Shown: positions 24,601 through 37,795 of the stretch, piece by piece
Position numbering within the stretch: the stretch's first letter is position 1
Layout of the letters: every line of letters starts with the position of its first letter
Source of the DNA: Icerya purchasi
Taxonomy: Eukaryota > Arthropoda > Insecta > Hemiptera > Monophlebidae
Assembly: GCA_039619475.1 (NCBI GenBank)
Contig: CM077116.1
Coordinates: forward strand, 385,974,760-386,038,759
DNA length: 64,000 nt
Reading direction: 5' to 3'
Notes under the pieces: generated by a model
Told to the model about the DNA's origin: nothing
Databases searched by the model: none
The model's input: only the letters and a program-made list of their open reading frames with translations
Program-made: the position numbers and the translations under genes

Positions 24601-25564
24601 TTTATAATTTTGTTGCTTCATCAATAAAATCCTGTACGCGATGCTTTTGAAATAAAAGATAAAATTGTTGTAAAATAATGAAGATAAATAAATATGTTTC
24701 TATTTTTTTTTACAAAAGGTTACTTATACATGCGCAGTATAAAATTAGAATAGACTTCAAAAAATTAAAAAAGGAATGTAATTTAATCTACGCTCTATAT
24801 AACTGATTGCTCGCAATCGACGCACCAACAAGAAATGAAGTGGAACGGTTCTCTTAAATTGAACGAAAATTTGAAATCAGATAATTTCGGAGGGAAAAGA
24901 ACGATTTATCCCCGTTTGTGGGCCCGGTTACAAAAATTGAATATTTTAAAAACTCGTAAATCATCATTCAAAATAACATTTCAAAATACGGCGCCGATAA
25001 AATGATAAAACGCAAGAAATTTTATTAATTTTTTTTCCCCAAAAATTGGACAACTTTGCAAAGTCACTGTGATCACTCGGCGCTATTCAAACTATGGCCA
25101 TGAAGGCCAGGATGGCACGTTCTACACGGAATTAGAAAAATCGCGAAAAAAGAAACGTATTTAAGGGAAAAAACGACTAGCAAAGTTTGCAATAACGTAG
25201 AAAAACAAACGGCCAGAAGTTTTTCTTAAACGAACGGCTGACATATAACGGCTTTCTAACGGTTCGGAAAACGTGCCCGCCGACTCCGGAAGAACTTGAT
25301 TCTAATGCACCGCGACAGACATCATAATAGATTTGTTCTAACCTAGCCAACTATCATCTAGCCTAGGTTTCTAGGCAGCATCATTCGAGCACTATTTGCT
25401 TCTAATCCTGTTGCTGCACACTGAAAAGTACAGAAAGTTACCGCTGCGTTGGACTTGTGTTCCCATAGTTACAAATCCAAAATAATGAAATTTAAAAAAA
25501 TCGTTTTCTAACATCTTTGTTTTAACACTCTTATGAACGTTTACTGTCGGAATATTAAGTCATT

Positions 25565-25637
25565 CAATACAATACTAAACACAATACTAAATACAATACT
25601 AAACACAATACTAAATACAATACTAAATACAATACAA
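25565..25637 (+). repeat. Minisatellite, 12-base unit CAATACTAAAYA
   Basis: About six tandem units of CAATACTAAACA or CAATACTAAATA, with the two variants partly alternating. No coding frame is present. Confidence 0.92.
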
Positions 25638-25839
25638 ATATCGTGTTTTTACTTTCTGTAAATACAAAAATACACCATATAACTTTGAATAAAATATTTT
25701 TAGGTTTTAATTTATTTGACATTTATCTAGACAAATGATCTCTTTTCATTCGGAGCGAATTTCAACTACGCTACCATATACAATATATATTCATTTATTA
25801 GACCGGACTAATCTCACACCTGTGATACAAACATAATTG

Positions 25840-26125
25840 AGCGAAAATCAGATGACCTCGTACTAGGATCGAAAAGTTCGAATAATAAGGGAGTAATATG
25901 AAGACAATTGTTTTAAAAAATGTTAGAATAAGCGTTACGAAAAACAGTTATGAAATATGTAATTGAAGCTGCAGTGAAAATTGCTACACTAACTGTAAAT
26001 TAATTTTATTTTTAATAGCGACGTATTCAGTTGAAACTTACTTTCCTTTAAACATTGTAGAAGAACTATCGCGGGAGGTTCAACGGATATCCCCTTACGA
26101 AGTCCGAAAGATTACGTTTTAAATA
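25840..26125 (+). repeat. Diverged dispersed repeat, copy 1
   Basis: Shares CGTTACGAAAAA, TTATGAAAT, ACTGTAAAT, TAGAAGAACTATC and GGAT..CC blocks in the same order and spacing with 31860-32150. This indicates an old interspersed element of unknown class. Confidence 0.6.
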
Positions 26126-26570
26126 TACACTATATGTATATATTAATTTCGTAGTTTTTGTGTAAAATAAAAAAAAAAAATTGTCTTCTTTTTTTATTCA
26201 ATTCCGAACTAGGAAATACACGTATATTGTGGAGCCGCGCCATCTTGTTCGTGTTAAAATGCTGTGTCCGTTTTTTATTACCCCCAAAATACAAATTATG
26301 TTTTCACATAATGATCCGATTTATAAGCTGGTAAAATCTTCTTAATTTGCCGGTTAGCGAATTTAAACTGCCGAATTATGGAATTATACATGTAGTATTT
26401 TCCATATGAATATTCACTAGTGTTCGTCAATCGTACCCTGTTAGACAGTCATTACCTCCTCCCTGCCGATAAAAAATACTGTTTACAAACATTAAGAGCC
26501 AACGACAGGAATCAACGTCTAGGTATTTATAGCATGGCATGTGATATCTTTTTCCATTTTTTAGCTATTT

Positions 26571-26591
26571 AAGAGACCAAAATGACCGAGT

Positions 26592-26626
<35 letters not shown>

Positions 26627-26640
26627 ATATATGTATGTAT
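26571..26640 (-). repeat. Family A repeat, terminal fragment (copy 4)
   Basis: On the minus strand a TA tract is followed by AACTCGGTCATTTTGGTCTC, the start of family A. The match stops before the hairpin. On its outer side the tract changes to GTGTGTGTGTATATATGTATG. Confidence 0.65.
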
Positions 26641-26950
26641 GTTTGCATATTTAATCAACTCTACCGAAGCGGGAAAAATGCCTAGCTCAAGATCGCGACT
26701 GAAACCTACTGCCGTCTAAGTATCCATTTTTTCCGAAGTATCCACCCCCGATCGATCGAAAAAATGTCGAAGATTTCTGTATTTAACTAAATAAATGATT
26801 TCTAATCATTCTAAACGATAGCACCACAAATCCGTCATTTTTAATTTTGAATGTAGGCGTCACCAGAGCTCTCGATCTAAATTCGTCCCCTGCATGTGCG
26901 CTATGTCTTTTGTTGCAATTGCTTTCTGATAGTAATTTAATGATAACTTA

Positions 26951-28500
26951 GGGGATCATTACACTTTACCCGCCTGAAAAATAAGCAATTTTTCGGAGTT
27001 TTTTATAACATCTTTGAAGGCTTTATAAAAGCACTCTTGAAATGTGTGCAAAAAGTTTTTTTTTATTGATTTAACATTATAAATAAATTAGTAATTAAGT
27101 TATCAGCAAAGCCCCTCAAAAAAAACCAATGCAAGCGACGTTGATGTTTTTGAAGAAAGGAATTATCTGAAAAACGCAAAAATCAAATTCATTTAGCTTC
27201 AGTATGACTGCGGCTGTAGCCTGAAATAGAATTATTATAATAATTTTTTATAAAAAAATTAACCAAATGGCGGCTGTTGAAATAAAAATTTTCGAAAAAT
27301 AAGGTATTTTAGGTGGTTTTTCGGTTATAAAAATTGCAAAAATCGATATTTTGCCCTTAATCTAGTTCCGATTATAGCTACACATGTGACGAATAATATG
27401 TGGTTAAAATTTTGTAAGAATCGGTCAAGTAGTTTCGGAAAAAAATACAACGCCGCGCGAAAAAAAAAAAAAAATTCGAGAAAATCACGCTCAAAATTTT
27501 TGTTGTTGAAAAATCATAAAAAAATCACCATGACTGCACCGAATAAAAAATTCCTTCAGCCTTTGCAGATAATTCATTTCTTCCTCCTTGCTATTGAAAA
27601 AAGCTGTGACGGTTCTCTCTGAGCGTATGCAGTCGCTATCGTGCTCACTGGCGAGTAGCAAAGCTCTGAGCCCAATCTGTACAACCATAACTTCCGTTAT
27701 TTTTTAAAAACGGCATAAATTCACTATTTAAAATGTAAATTCGACGGTTTATTTCATAGCCGGTTTCGACCATCGAACACGTGTCGATGTATTTTTCACC
27801 GCAAGTACACGTGACACGAACTTTAAAACCAAGCACCCGCACCACTCCGTATTGACTAAACTTTATATTGTTATTACAATCTTCTTCCCACTTTACGTAA
27901 GATTGCAAAGTTGAAAACACTCAAAAAAAAAGTTCAGGGGATGCAGTAATTGGTAGTAGCTTCACACTTCACATCGAGCGTGTAGCATCTTCAGTTTTAC
28001 CAAGTTTTTCGGCCAATTTACTGGTAAAATCAGTACTTGTATCGTCACTGTGTTGCCTTGGAATTTTCGCTTTTAGGCTTTGCACTTGGACGTTTCCAAT
28101 AATGTTTTGTTTGCTTTTCATCCTTTTTTTTTTTTTTCTTTCTAAAAAAATTACACGACTCACGAGCAGAGAAATGGTTTCGCTACGAAAACCCAAGCAA
28201 GACTAACAGTCAAGCGAAATTTTAAATTCTATATGTCTCCTCTTATGTTCAATAGGAACAACAGCTGTTTGCATACACAATGCTGAGAGTCATTAAGATA
28301 CACTCGCTCTTTTAAATAACAGCGCACGCACACGTGCTCGCTCAGATAAGAGTGTACCGCCGAGTGCGCTCAAATAAATTCGGGAAAAACTAGACTGCTT
28401 CAGTCTTTATGAAATTTTTACACTGATTTTTAAAATGTTTTTCTTTCGAAATCCGTAAATAAAAAATCGATTTCTTTTTGCAGTTGACAAAGTGTAATCC
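26951..28500 (-). mobile_element. DNA transposon remnant with Kolobok/Mutator-like transposase fragment
   Basis: The left end GGGGATCATTACACTTTACC and the right end, read inverted as GGGATTACACTTTGTC, form imperfect terminal inverted repeats. Each is directly flanked by TTA, a possible 3-base target duplication. Minus-strand coding remnants lie inside. The ends were found by eye. A TTA duplication is typical of Harbinger and near the TTAA of Kolobok, so the superfamily should be taken from the protein, which looks Mutator-like/Kolobok. Confidence 0.5.
27645..28196 (-). pseudogene. Mutator-like/Kolobok transposase N-terminal fragments
   Basis: Two minus-strand open segments (28196-27969 and 27920-27645) appear to belong to one broken gene. 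The second carries VRVTCTCGEKYIDTC, then YEINRRI. This matches the C-x-C...C...N-RR pattern at the start of the Mutator-like transposase domain found in many insect proteins of unknown function and in Kolobok-type transposons. The first segment is basic, with an upstream run of KKKKRMKSK and a short acidic part, as in N-terminal linkers. The catalytic region expected downstream is missing. Assignment rests on the NRR-type motif and cysteine spacing. Confidence 0.5.
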
Positions 28501-31500
28501 CTTACTCGAAAGCCGTGCTACACTACACAACCCGACACACTAACTCTGTCGAGCATAAAAACATTGTTATATTTTTATCTGTTTTGTCGACCTGCTCACG
28601 GTACGTATCTGCAACTGATGAAAAATGAAAATTTGTGTCATCCTTATAGTACCCCAGGCGATTTCGGCAAATCCTTCAAACATGTTACTGTTTTTAATTA
28701 CTTTTCGATAAACAATATTGAATGAAAATTCACACATTATGGTGATTAAAATCAAAAAAACTACAGAGGGTAAATCCGGAAAAGTACATATATTCTAAGA
28801 AACGTGTTCTTAGGAATATGTGCCCTCGTGTGTGGTGTTGGCGCGAAATCTAACGAGGGCGTGAAATAAAGCGGGAAGAAAAGTTGTTTTTAAGTCAGCG
28901 GGATATTTATCGAAAAAAGAACATGTTTAATAAGAATCAATGCGAGGAGTAAAAAATAGTTTCAAAAATGCGGCGAATGCGGTAGAGGAAATGAAAAATG
29001 GCGTTACGCGGTTACATATCTATTTCTTCGATTTTGAATATATAACTGATTCGAGAGTCGATGTTATGCGAAGCAAAATTTAATGACGCACAAAGTCGGG
29101 TGACCGCGTTGCAAGACATTCTGAATTTATATTAATGATTCGCGAAATTTAGATGCGTCTGGCGAAATTACTTTTTATAGCGTCGCTGGGCGCCGTGCGA
29201 AACGCGTGTAAATTCGTACCATCTTAGAAGATTTATTACAAAAACAGACTCGATGAAAATTACGCAATCGTACACCTAGATAAAAGTAAATTTTTAATTT
29301 ATAACTACCCAGCGCGAAGCCTGTCGGTACCATTTAAATATATAGCACGGCGATACGCTGCCAGCAAGAACCTGTGACATTAAATTGCCCGCGGTTCACC
29401 TAGACTGTAAATTAGTTTTTGACAAGAGCGCCCCGTCCCGAAATTATATTATACACCGGAACTTGCCGAAGATGCGCGAGTTATATTATTATTTAAATCG
29501 GTTCGCTCGCATTAAGGCTTTCGGGTATTTATTTAGCGCTGTATCAAGAGACTTTTGGATTAATGCAGCACCGGCCTCTATAGTTGCTCTAAAGCGCCGT
29601 TTGAAACTGAAATAGCTACAAAAACGTGTCTTATCGTTGCTAAAGCAAAACTTTTCACAACTGAATTCTCCAGTGGTCGCTTATAACTGGCTAAACTATC
29701 GCAGCTCTCTTCGCCTACCTTAATAAGAAAAACAAAAAGGAAAAAAAAAACTGAACAGCACGCTTATTTGTAACCCGAGTTGTTACAGAAACTACATTCC
29801 GCTTCAAACAGAACTAAAATTCTACCGAGTTAATAATCGCCGTGCCTGAACACATTAAAACTTATTCGCTTTTTGCCCCTCCTCCAACCCCATCATTCCG
29901 CGTCTGACAATGTGTGCGTGCTGATTATAATTTCCTATTAGAACTAGCACACCCATGCACGCACGAGCGTAGAAAGAAAATAGTCTAACGTCCGAACAAT
30001 CTCCAATTTTGTTATTAATACTCCGTCCATCGAGCAGACCTCGAGATTTGAATTAAAAATAATATTTTCGGCAGCAACTATTAGAACAACTTCTGTTACA
30101 CAGTGGGCCAATGTCCATATTGACGAACCCATTTAAAAAAAAAAATAACAGAAAATCGAAATAACATACTCTAGATCCCCTTCTTCCGTTCTCGCAGTTT
30201 TATTTCGATTTTCTGTTATTATTTCCCTTTAACAAAATTTAGTAGAAAAAAAGTGGCGAATTTTTAAAAAAAAGGAAGTTATGCTGCCGCACCCTGTACT
30301 TACTACGGTCAACCGAATTTCATTTCTGAAATTGCTCTCATCAATAATACAGACATCCGCTTTTTTTTTTTGTTCCTTTTTCACTAGAACGTTCTTGACA
30401 ATAAGACCTCTCTCTCCTCGACCAGTCGACATTTATCTAAACCCCTGAAAAAGAAACCCTAATTCATGAATTCCATCGAAATCGTTACAACCCCGTTTCC
30501 GAGAACCAGTTGCACACAAATTTACTTATACACATAATGTACACGTGTTCTTGCTCGGATTACAAAAATACGAAATAATGGAAAACGGCAACTTTTTATT
30601 TCATAACGTACGTTTGTTACGAGATATTTCGAATCACAAGGTATGTATACACACACATGTATGCGGTAAAACGCAGTTCCCAAAATCTTTTCGAAAATTT
30701 CGCAAAAATAACTACAACTTTTAGAGAAACTCCAGTAATAACGCTTCGGACGGGAATTCGCCCCGAAATGATTTTAAGCTTGAATTACATCGCTCCGTTA
30801 TGAATTATTGAATTCATTGTTTCGTGTTTCGCCGCTTGATGTACACCATGTCGATATGGGAAAATCCGACAACGAACAGTACTACGATAACGAGTTAAAG
30901 TATTTAACAGCGTTGCTAGCGGAGTGGCGAACGTATAAGTACGGAGAAAAAGACTTAGCTGCACGCGTACATTTAACCTCAATAGCTTCGGCTGCGAAAA
31001 TACGAGCGAGAAGTTTACATCGTATTTAAGAAATCAAACATTCTGAATAATTTATAAATTCAACTGAACACCGCCGAGCATTAATTTAAAATGAGAAAAA
31101 GCTGCTTGTTGTTCGGAAATGTTGGTGAAATTATCGGCCTTCACGTTTTAATTATTGCACGATGATGGAGACAGAGGAGCCGTCAAATAAATGTTCCGCT
31201 GACGTGGTTAAAAATTAATAAAAACCTTTCGCCGGAAAACACGAAACAAGTTCAAAAGCCGGGGCCCATTCGCCGCTATGAGAAACAGTTCGATGTAAAT
31301 TAGTTGTAAGAAGACATAAAGTTCGAAAATTAGTTCGGTATTAACAGAGCAGCGGCCACCACGTTACCGTTATTATGAAGAAACTTTTACAAAACCTTTA
31401 ACCCGTTCTCTGTTCACTTTGACTAACTTTTCTATATACCTTGAACGATAACAACCCTTTCGGAGGAATAAAACTCCAGCAGAACGCTTTCTTCATTGAG

Positions 31501-31859
31501 CCCGCAATGAACGACTTCTCGAGGTTAATCGATCATTAGACATATGGAGCACTTTGGTTCGAAGTAATTGTTTATGATGTTGAAAAAAAAAAAAAAAATG
31601 TTCAGTGTATTTCTAGAAAAAAAGTCAGCCATTTTCAAAATTAACATATATAAATTTTATATTTTGACCGATTGGCTGTTAGACAACCGGAGTGTGTAAA
31701 CGAGGTAAATGAAGTAGAAGAAAAGTGAATACAAGATTAAAATCTTTATCATTAACCAAGGCCATGGCGATTCAAACCTACGACGGCTATCAGAACGATT
31801 TTTGGTTAGTACAAGGATAGACGATGTCGAATTCTGGTCGAGCAAAAATCACTCCTAAT
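28501..31859. other. Intronic sequence with no gene recognised
   Basis: The part from about 28800 to 31050 is less AT-rich than average and contains several mid-length open frames on both strands without recognisable domains. A hairpin is listed at 30144-30220. An imperfect 16-base palindrome lies at about 28787-28823. It may include conserved non-coding DNA. Confidence 0.4.
30144..30220. repeat. 20-base perfect inverted repeat
   Basis: AATAACAGAAAATCGAAATA at 30144-30163 is exactly inverted at 30201-30220, with a 37-base spacer. It could form a hairpin. No terminal element features or host gene are attached to it. Confidence 0.85.
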
Positions 31860-32150
31860 CGTTGATCTAATAAAAATCATCAAATATCCCGATCTATTGA
31901 TGAGAATGACTTTCTTACGTCAGAAGTAATATGAGAAAACTGTTATATCGTTACGAAAAATTATTATGAAATGGGTAACGTTTTATAGTTACGCAAGTAG
32001 TATCAGAGAAATTTCTTCGCAAACTGTAAATAATTTTTTCTTTGAGAATGATACGTAGCCATGTGAAATTTACTCGTCTCACTATTATAGAAGAACTATC
32101 TATCATCTGGAGGTCTGAGGATGTTCCCGTGGCAAGCCTATCTTTCAAGG
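31860..32150 (+). repeat. Diverged dispersed repeat, copy 2
   Basis: The partner of 25840-26125, sharing CGTTACGAAAAA, TTATGAAAT, ACTGTAAAT and TAGAAGAACTATC in the same order. It ends just before the family A copy at 32172. Confidence 0.6.
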
Positions 32151-32171
32151 GCATGGGACTTAATTTACTTT

Positions 32172-32449
32172 ACATATATATTTATTACAACGTAATTCTT
32201 AGGCTATCCCCCATTTAAAAAAATGTCCCAATTTTGTGTAACGAAAAAATGTCTTAATTTTATGTAATGAAAGTTAAATGTTAGGATAGGATTTTTGTGG
32301 TAATATTATTTTTCCTGTGTTGATGTCAGTAAGAGAATTACGTTGTAAATTTTGATAATTCTATACAAAGTATAAAAGAGAAAGAGACAGAAATGAAAGC
32401 AAGAGAGGCCAAAATGGCTGAATTTATATATGTATATACACATATATGT
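32172..32449 (-). repeat. Family A repeat, copy 5 (hairpin deleted)
   Basis: In minus orientation, with both ends: TTACAACGTAATTCTTAGGC on one side and GAGGCCAAAATGGCTGAATT before a TA tract on the other. Relative to the other copies, the segment carrying the CAAGGGG..CCCCTTG hairpin is cleanly missing between CTCTTGC-like and GGCC-like sequence, while both flanks are kept. Confidence 0.78.
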
Positions 32450-35259
32450 TATATAGTATCCGGTAACTAAACTTTTCTCGGATCTATTCTGAACTTAGCA
32501 ATTAATAAACTATTACACAAACTTTTGAAAATGTAGAGCAATAATATGCATGTAATATGAAAGGTACATTCGCATAAATTACGCTATTTTTCTCTATTAA
32601 AGTATTCCCACGTTACATGAATTAAAACCAAATTCAAATTCATAAGCTAAAAATATTATTAATGACCAAAGTGTTTTAATTAACGTAATATTTAAAAACT
32701 ATGTTCCATTCCGAAACGAAGATAAGATTGTCTGTTTTCAATTTTTGTTCGGATTTATTTTGAACTTACAAATTAATCAATGTATTCTACTATGCCTATT
32801 ACATTACATTTTAAATAAGAGATATATATAAAAAAAAACAATATAATAATTGGGAGAGCTTTTATAATAAATAAAGAGAAAATTTTCGATCACATGAGAT
32901 CCTGTTGCCAGCTAGAGGTGAGAATATACATCACCATTCATCGACGCTGAACGAAGTGTGCACTATCATTTTTGAAAATAGTTGTGACTGCGAGCGGAGT
33001 CGGAATGAAATAAATGATCGAAAGATAGACGTGGCCAAAGAATTTTGAAGAGACAGTTAGTTTAATTTTTACCACTCTTCAACCCAATACTTGAGCTTTC
33101 TCCTTTCATCGTGTAACGTTGACTCGCAGAAGAAGTCACACCGAGATTGCATAGAAAACGCGTTACCTTATTCTTTTGGTTAACTATTAGGATAAACATT
33201 CTTTTTTTTTTTTTGAAGTCAAATTTTGTTCCAATAGCAAAACAAATTTTAATTAGAAATTTATCGAATCACGCTACAAAGAATGGAAAAATGTGCCTAT
33301 TAAAAGTAGTAATGGTATAAAATAGTTAAAAACACTTTCGAAGAGAACGAATATTGTATCAGCCGACTAGAATTTAAATATTTATTTTAATATTTAGACT
33401 GGTTCAAAGATTTTACACAATACAGTTAAATGTGAATGGAAAATGCTATTAGATCCTTGTAGCGGTAGCGCAAGTTTTCCTTACATAAAGTTATAAAGAT
33501 TTAAGAAGATTGTTACAGTGAGTTGGCTCCAGTTAACGAGATAAAGTTTTACATAAAGCTGAAATCTGCCCTTGTAGAAAAATCATAGAAGAAGATAAAT
33601 CTTGCAATTTTTCCCATCATTACGTTAATCGTTCTCGATTTAGGTAGAACTTTTGATTCGTAGTTTAAAACTCTATTGTCCTGCTGGAAAACTGCTGACG
33701 AAGACATATTTTAGAATTTTCAAATTCGTCGCACGTAATACAAGATTAACCCTACTCTGTCAATGTGAACATGGCAAGTGAAGGCGTTCGTTGTATTATT
33801 TTTATTGTCCCACCCTAACCGTCTATTTTGCTTGAAGAATCCTCCATTCGCCGCCACATAATATAAACGTTTATTTTATTTCATTTTTTTTTTTTTTTTT
33901 GAGGGGTACTTTCTTTTGTTTTTATTTTTTTTTTTAGCTTTACTTGCTCTGATGTGTTTTCTCCGGTGTTATAGCTTTGCCTGAATTTCGCTAAACAAAA
34001 AAAGAAAAAAAAAAGAAAACGTCCCTACTATTCGAGTTTATCATTTATATATTGTGCCAGGTTGTGCTATTTCTTTCTAATGTATGCAATGTCGCCCGTA
34101 ATTTAGCCTTCTAATGTACACGCAGTGTGCACTATTTTTAACCCGTGATTTATCTTTTTATTCATTTTAATTACCGTAATTATCAGTTTTATTATTTTTA
34201 GCACCTCAAACTTGTGTGTACCGTTCAACGCGCGTTTTTTCTAAACACTTTTGTGAATTCAATTACTAGCCACAGAGTGATTCTATTAAATTCGTCACAT
34301 ATAAATATAATCGCAAATGAATTATCGTAAAAGCGCCTAAAATCATATTGGATTAGATATGATCATCAAAGAAGCTGCTCAATAATAAAAAAGAAAATAA
34401 CCAGCTGTAAAGAAAGAATTAGCGCATTTAATCGTGGTAAAATGGTTGGGCAGTAGTTGGTTCGGTTGAAATCTGGAAAATGCGAGAAGGACAAAAGTTC
34501 CAACGCAGATGTGACGATGATGATTAAAATATCGCCGTTTCGTGAAAATTCCAGATTTTATAAACGAAACAATACGAGATCCAGAAAAAATTTTATCTTT
34601 GCCGCTTCAATAACGGTTGGACTAATTTTAATTGTTTAGCCTCTGGAAAAAAATCAAAATCAAAAAAAAAAAGAAGGATATGATATATATTTGTTTTAAC
34701 TAAAATTAATTAAAAATAACTGACAGTGCCATAATTACGGCTGTCAAAAACATTCACAATTATGAAGCCGGTCCTTGAAACATGGTTATTTTTAATTAAT
34801 TAATTATATATTATACATAATTATATATTATATATAAATATATACATGTGTATATGTATATAAATATATCTGCGATTAAAACAAAAAGTATGACTGAACA
34901 GCCCCCACTACAGTAACCACCAAAATTAAAAATTAAAAATAAAAAATAAATAAAACAGAAAGACAAGTTCCAAATTTCTTTCATCAAATACCCTAACACT
35001 ACACTCTAGATCCTGTATAAAATAGGAGATTCGAAATAAAATAGACCAGACGTGTTTTTCATAACATAAAGAACTCCTTCATTAGGTCTAAATTTTGAAC
35101 ACTTGATCATCCTGAGAATGGTACTACGTTATTTTAATTTTACCGTATAGATGCAAGAGAGCCGGACGCTTGATCCAATAACCGAAAAAAAGAATATAAA
35201 CGAATGTTTCGTATAACATGAATACACAGAGTCGTCAAAGTGCACTGGTCAGAATGAAA
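32450..35259. other. Intronic sequence with no gene seen
   Basis: AT-rich with T runs near 33200 and 33885-33940. A 16-base inverted repeat (ATTAATTAAAAATAAC at 34705-34720 and its complement at 34785-34800) may mark a tiny MITE of about 96 bases. Confidence 0.4.
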
Positions 35260-35500
35260 AAAGCTACAAAGAACTGCTGTTCATTATGAAGAAAAGGAAA
35301 TTACAATACTCCGAGTATTCCAGTGCGCTATAAAAAATACAGAATTCTATAGTTTAAAAGGGAACATCTGGAGGGAAAAAAATATCGATCGAAAGGGGGC
35401 AAAATTCCTGGCTCAAAAACCTGAGGAAATGACTAGAATGCTCGTCCGTGGACTGGTTTCAGAGAGTTACCTACTAACTCCAGATTGTGTGGTGGAATAC
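35260..35500 (+). pseudogene. RTE-like LINE ORF2 C-terminal relic
   Basis: Broken plus-strand frames read MKKRKLQY near 35285 and, after frame changes, NSWLKNLRK-stop-LECSSVDWF near 35400-35460. These match the KRRKLQYLGH and R-x-SWLKNLR-W blocks at the C-terminus of RTE-like ORF2. At least two stops and several indels are present, so the relic is old. It may be the same family as the relic at 3.4 kb. Confidence 0.6.
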
Positions 35501-37627
35501 TAATTTCCTTCAAGGAAACAATATTTAGAAAAAGAAAAGGAGATTTATACTTATTGCCGATTTAATTTTAAAATGTAAAATTAACTAATAAGAGGATGAA
35601 CGTAAATTTGACATATTACTTCAGATAAATGTTCTAAAGAGGCTTTTTTAATAGCGATTTCTTTTGGCGGGCCATCTAAAATCGGCTTCTGTTTCCAACG
35701 CTTACAAAATACTTGACGATATTCACTATAACGAGAACGTGCTACAGAGCTGCACAGGCGCGCATTATCTTTTGCGAATTAACCGACAACAAATGGCAAA
35801 CAGTTCTTCGCACATTTGTGCTGTTTTAGGCATTCTGCCACGCGCATATCGTTCACTTCGGTGCAAATAATCGCACGATGAGCAAATAGTATCGTGAAAT
35901 CGAAACATTTTCTCTCCATTTTAAAAACAAGCATCTGTTTATTATAATGCCGATGACGAAACGTGGCTTTAAATGTGATTTTCTTTTACGTTTTATTCCA
36001 CGGTATTATGCCTCGCTCGGCCCTTTTCCTATTGAAAATGTTAGATGTTTATTTAATGTATGTGCCCACACTTTGCGCTCAGATCCATGGTACACTGTTA
36101 ATAAGCTTAATTTGCCAGCGTATGGGAAAAAACCTTAACGTAGATAATTTAACGATTAGCGACGAAAATCATTAAGCATTTAACTACCCGCGTTCAAATT
36201 ATTACTAGTTTGCTAACACAGCTGCGCTTCGATCGGCTATAAAACAAATACGAATAAATCATCGACTGTATGTAGATAAATCCATAACCTGTTCGTTGAA
36301 ATTAATAAATATAAAAATAAAAACATATTATCTTTAATAACAAACAAAAATAAGTAGAAATTAATTTACCGTAATAAATTACACGTAAATACCTCAATTT
36401 AAAGAAACGTTCTCAGGCATAGGCCAGCATCAGCTAACAACACAGAGTACACTCGATTAAAACTAAAAACGCACCGCAGAGAAATAATCGGACTACGTGC
36501 GTACATATATAGATAATTACTAGGCGGATAGCGGTATAAATACAAAGGCGGTAAAATATATTAAAAAATCACAAAAACCAGATTTCGTTTACAAAAAATA
36601 ACAAAATTTAACTGACAAATTTTCAGAACAAAATATTAATGAACAGAATAAAAATTTAAAATAGAGTTAAATTTTTATATTAAAAAGCGGGTCATTATTA
36701 TATTCCGTATTTGATCGTTTAAGAGATTATTTTTAGATTTATTTATATGATAATTCTCAGCCATATTCATTAAGTTTCCTTTATTATATGAAGACACAAG
36801 ACTGTCGCTGTATTTTCCAGTGGTTTATTTTTTATGAGATGTTTAGCATATGTAGATTATTTTTCAATTTCATTATTATCAAATGATTTTATTCGTGTTC
36901 CTTGTATCTGCATTTGATTTTTCTACCTGTTGAACCAATATATGATATTTCGCAATCTACGCGGTTTATTCTGTACATACCAATATTTTCATTTATTTTT
37001 TCACGTATATAAAGTGTTTATTTTACTTCTTAAATTATTTTTACTTTTGAACGCTACATTTAATACTTGTTTTTTAACCATACCGGTGGTTAATTCACAT
37101 ATATTATTGTTTATAAATGTGGAAGTTATCCAACTTTTATTACCATTATTATTATTATTTGTTTTTTGTATATATTTTGATTTAGATTTTATTCGGTAGA
37201 TTAATTTACCTATTACAAGTGTTCATCATAATCATTATTTTGTGCCCAGGTTTTTTGATAATTTCATTTCTAAACTTTGTGTTAAATTAATCTACAAAAT
37301 AAAATTTAAATTGAAAAAAAACATGCGAAAGACAATAATAATAAAAATTTTCTCTGCAATGCGTTCTTAGTTTTAATTACCGTGTACTACGTATTGTTCG
37401 CTAATAACAGTCTATGCCCGAAAACGTCTCTAAAACAGGGTATTTAAATTTATTAAAGTATAAATTAATTTATAATTGTTTTCGTTTGTTATTAAGGAAT
37501 TTATTTTTATTTTATATTTATATCATTAACTATTTTGAAGTAAAGCCTATTACGAACTCCTCGTTTACTCAGATGTATTCCATCAAAATTAACTTAAACA
37601 TAATATTTAAATAACATTTTTTTTTTC
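35501..37627. other. Intronic sequence with no gene seen
   Basis: The stretch 35660-36180 has two overlapping mid-length open frames without recognisable domains. The rest is strongly AT-rich. Confidence 0.4.
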
Positions 37628-37658
<31 letters not shown>

Positions 37659-37795
37659 TTGGCGCATCATCCGCAGATGTTGACTCAGCAAAAGTGAAAT
37701 TTCTGTATATTTTCAGTGCGCAGCAGCGGGATATCAGGTCCTGCCTCAACGGAGACACCACTGCTTAACCAACTGTGCCACGGTAGCTGGCTAAA
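37628..37795 (-). mobile_element. tRNA-derived SINE fragment with (AAT)n tail
   Basis: Read on the minus strand it begins AGCCAGCTACCGTGGCACAG. It includes an A-box-like TGGCACAGTTGGTTAAGC (complement of 37763-37780), continues through GGTGTCTCCGTTGAGGCAGG, and ends in (AAT)n at 37628-37660. That is the layout of a SINE with a simple-repeat tail. A clear B box is not visible, so either the head is rearranged or the family is old. It is distinct from the SINEs at 17.2 and 43.4 kb. Confidence 0.55.

Larger units (their letters stand above)
24601..26570. other. Intronic sequence with two repeats
   Basis: No exon is seen. It contains the minisatellite at 25565-25637 and a diverged dispersed repeat at about 25840-26125, both listed separately. 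Confidence 0.45.

Noticed and set aside
25565..25637. A CRISPR-like array
   Set aside because: The units are contiguous 12-base repeats with no unique spacers. It is a minisatellite in an animal genome.
30144..30220. A microRNA precursor
   Set aside because: The stem is a perfect 20 bases with a 37-base loop and no paired extension, unlike a typical pre-miRNA. No expression data are available.
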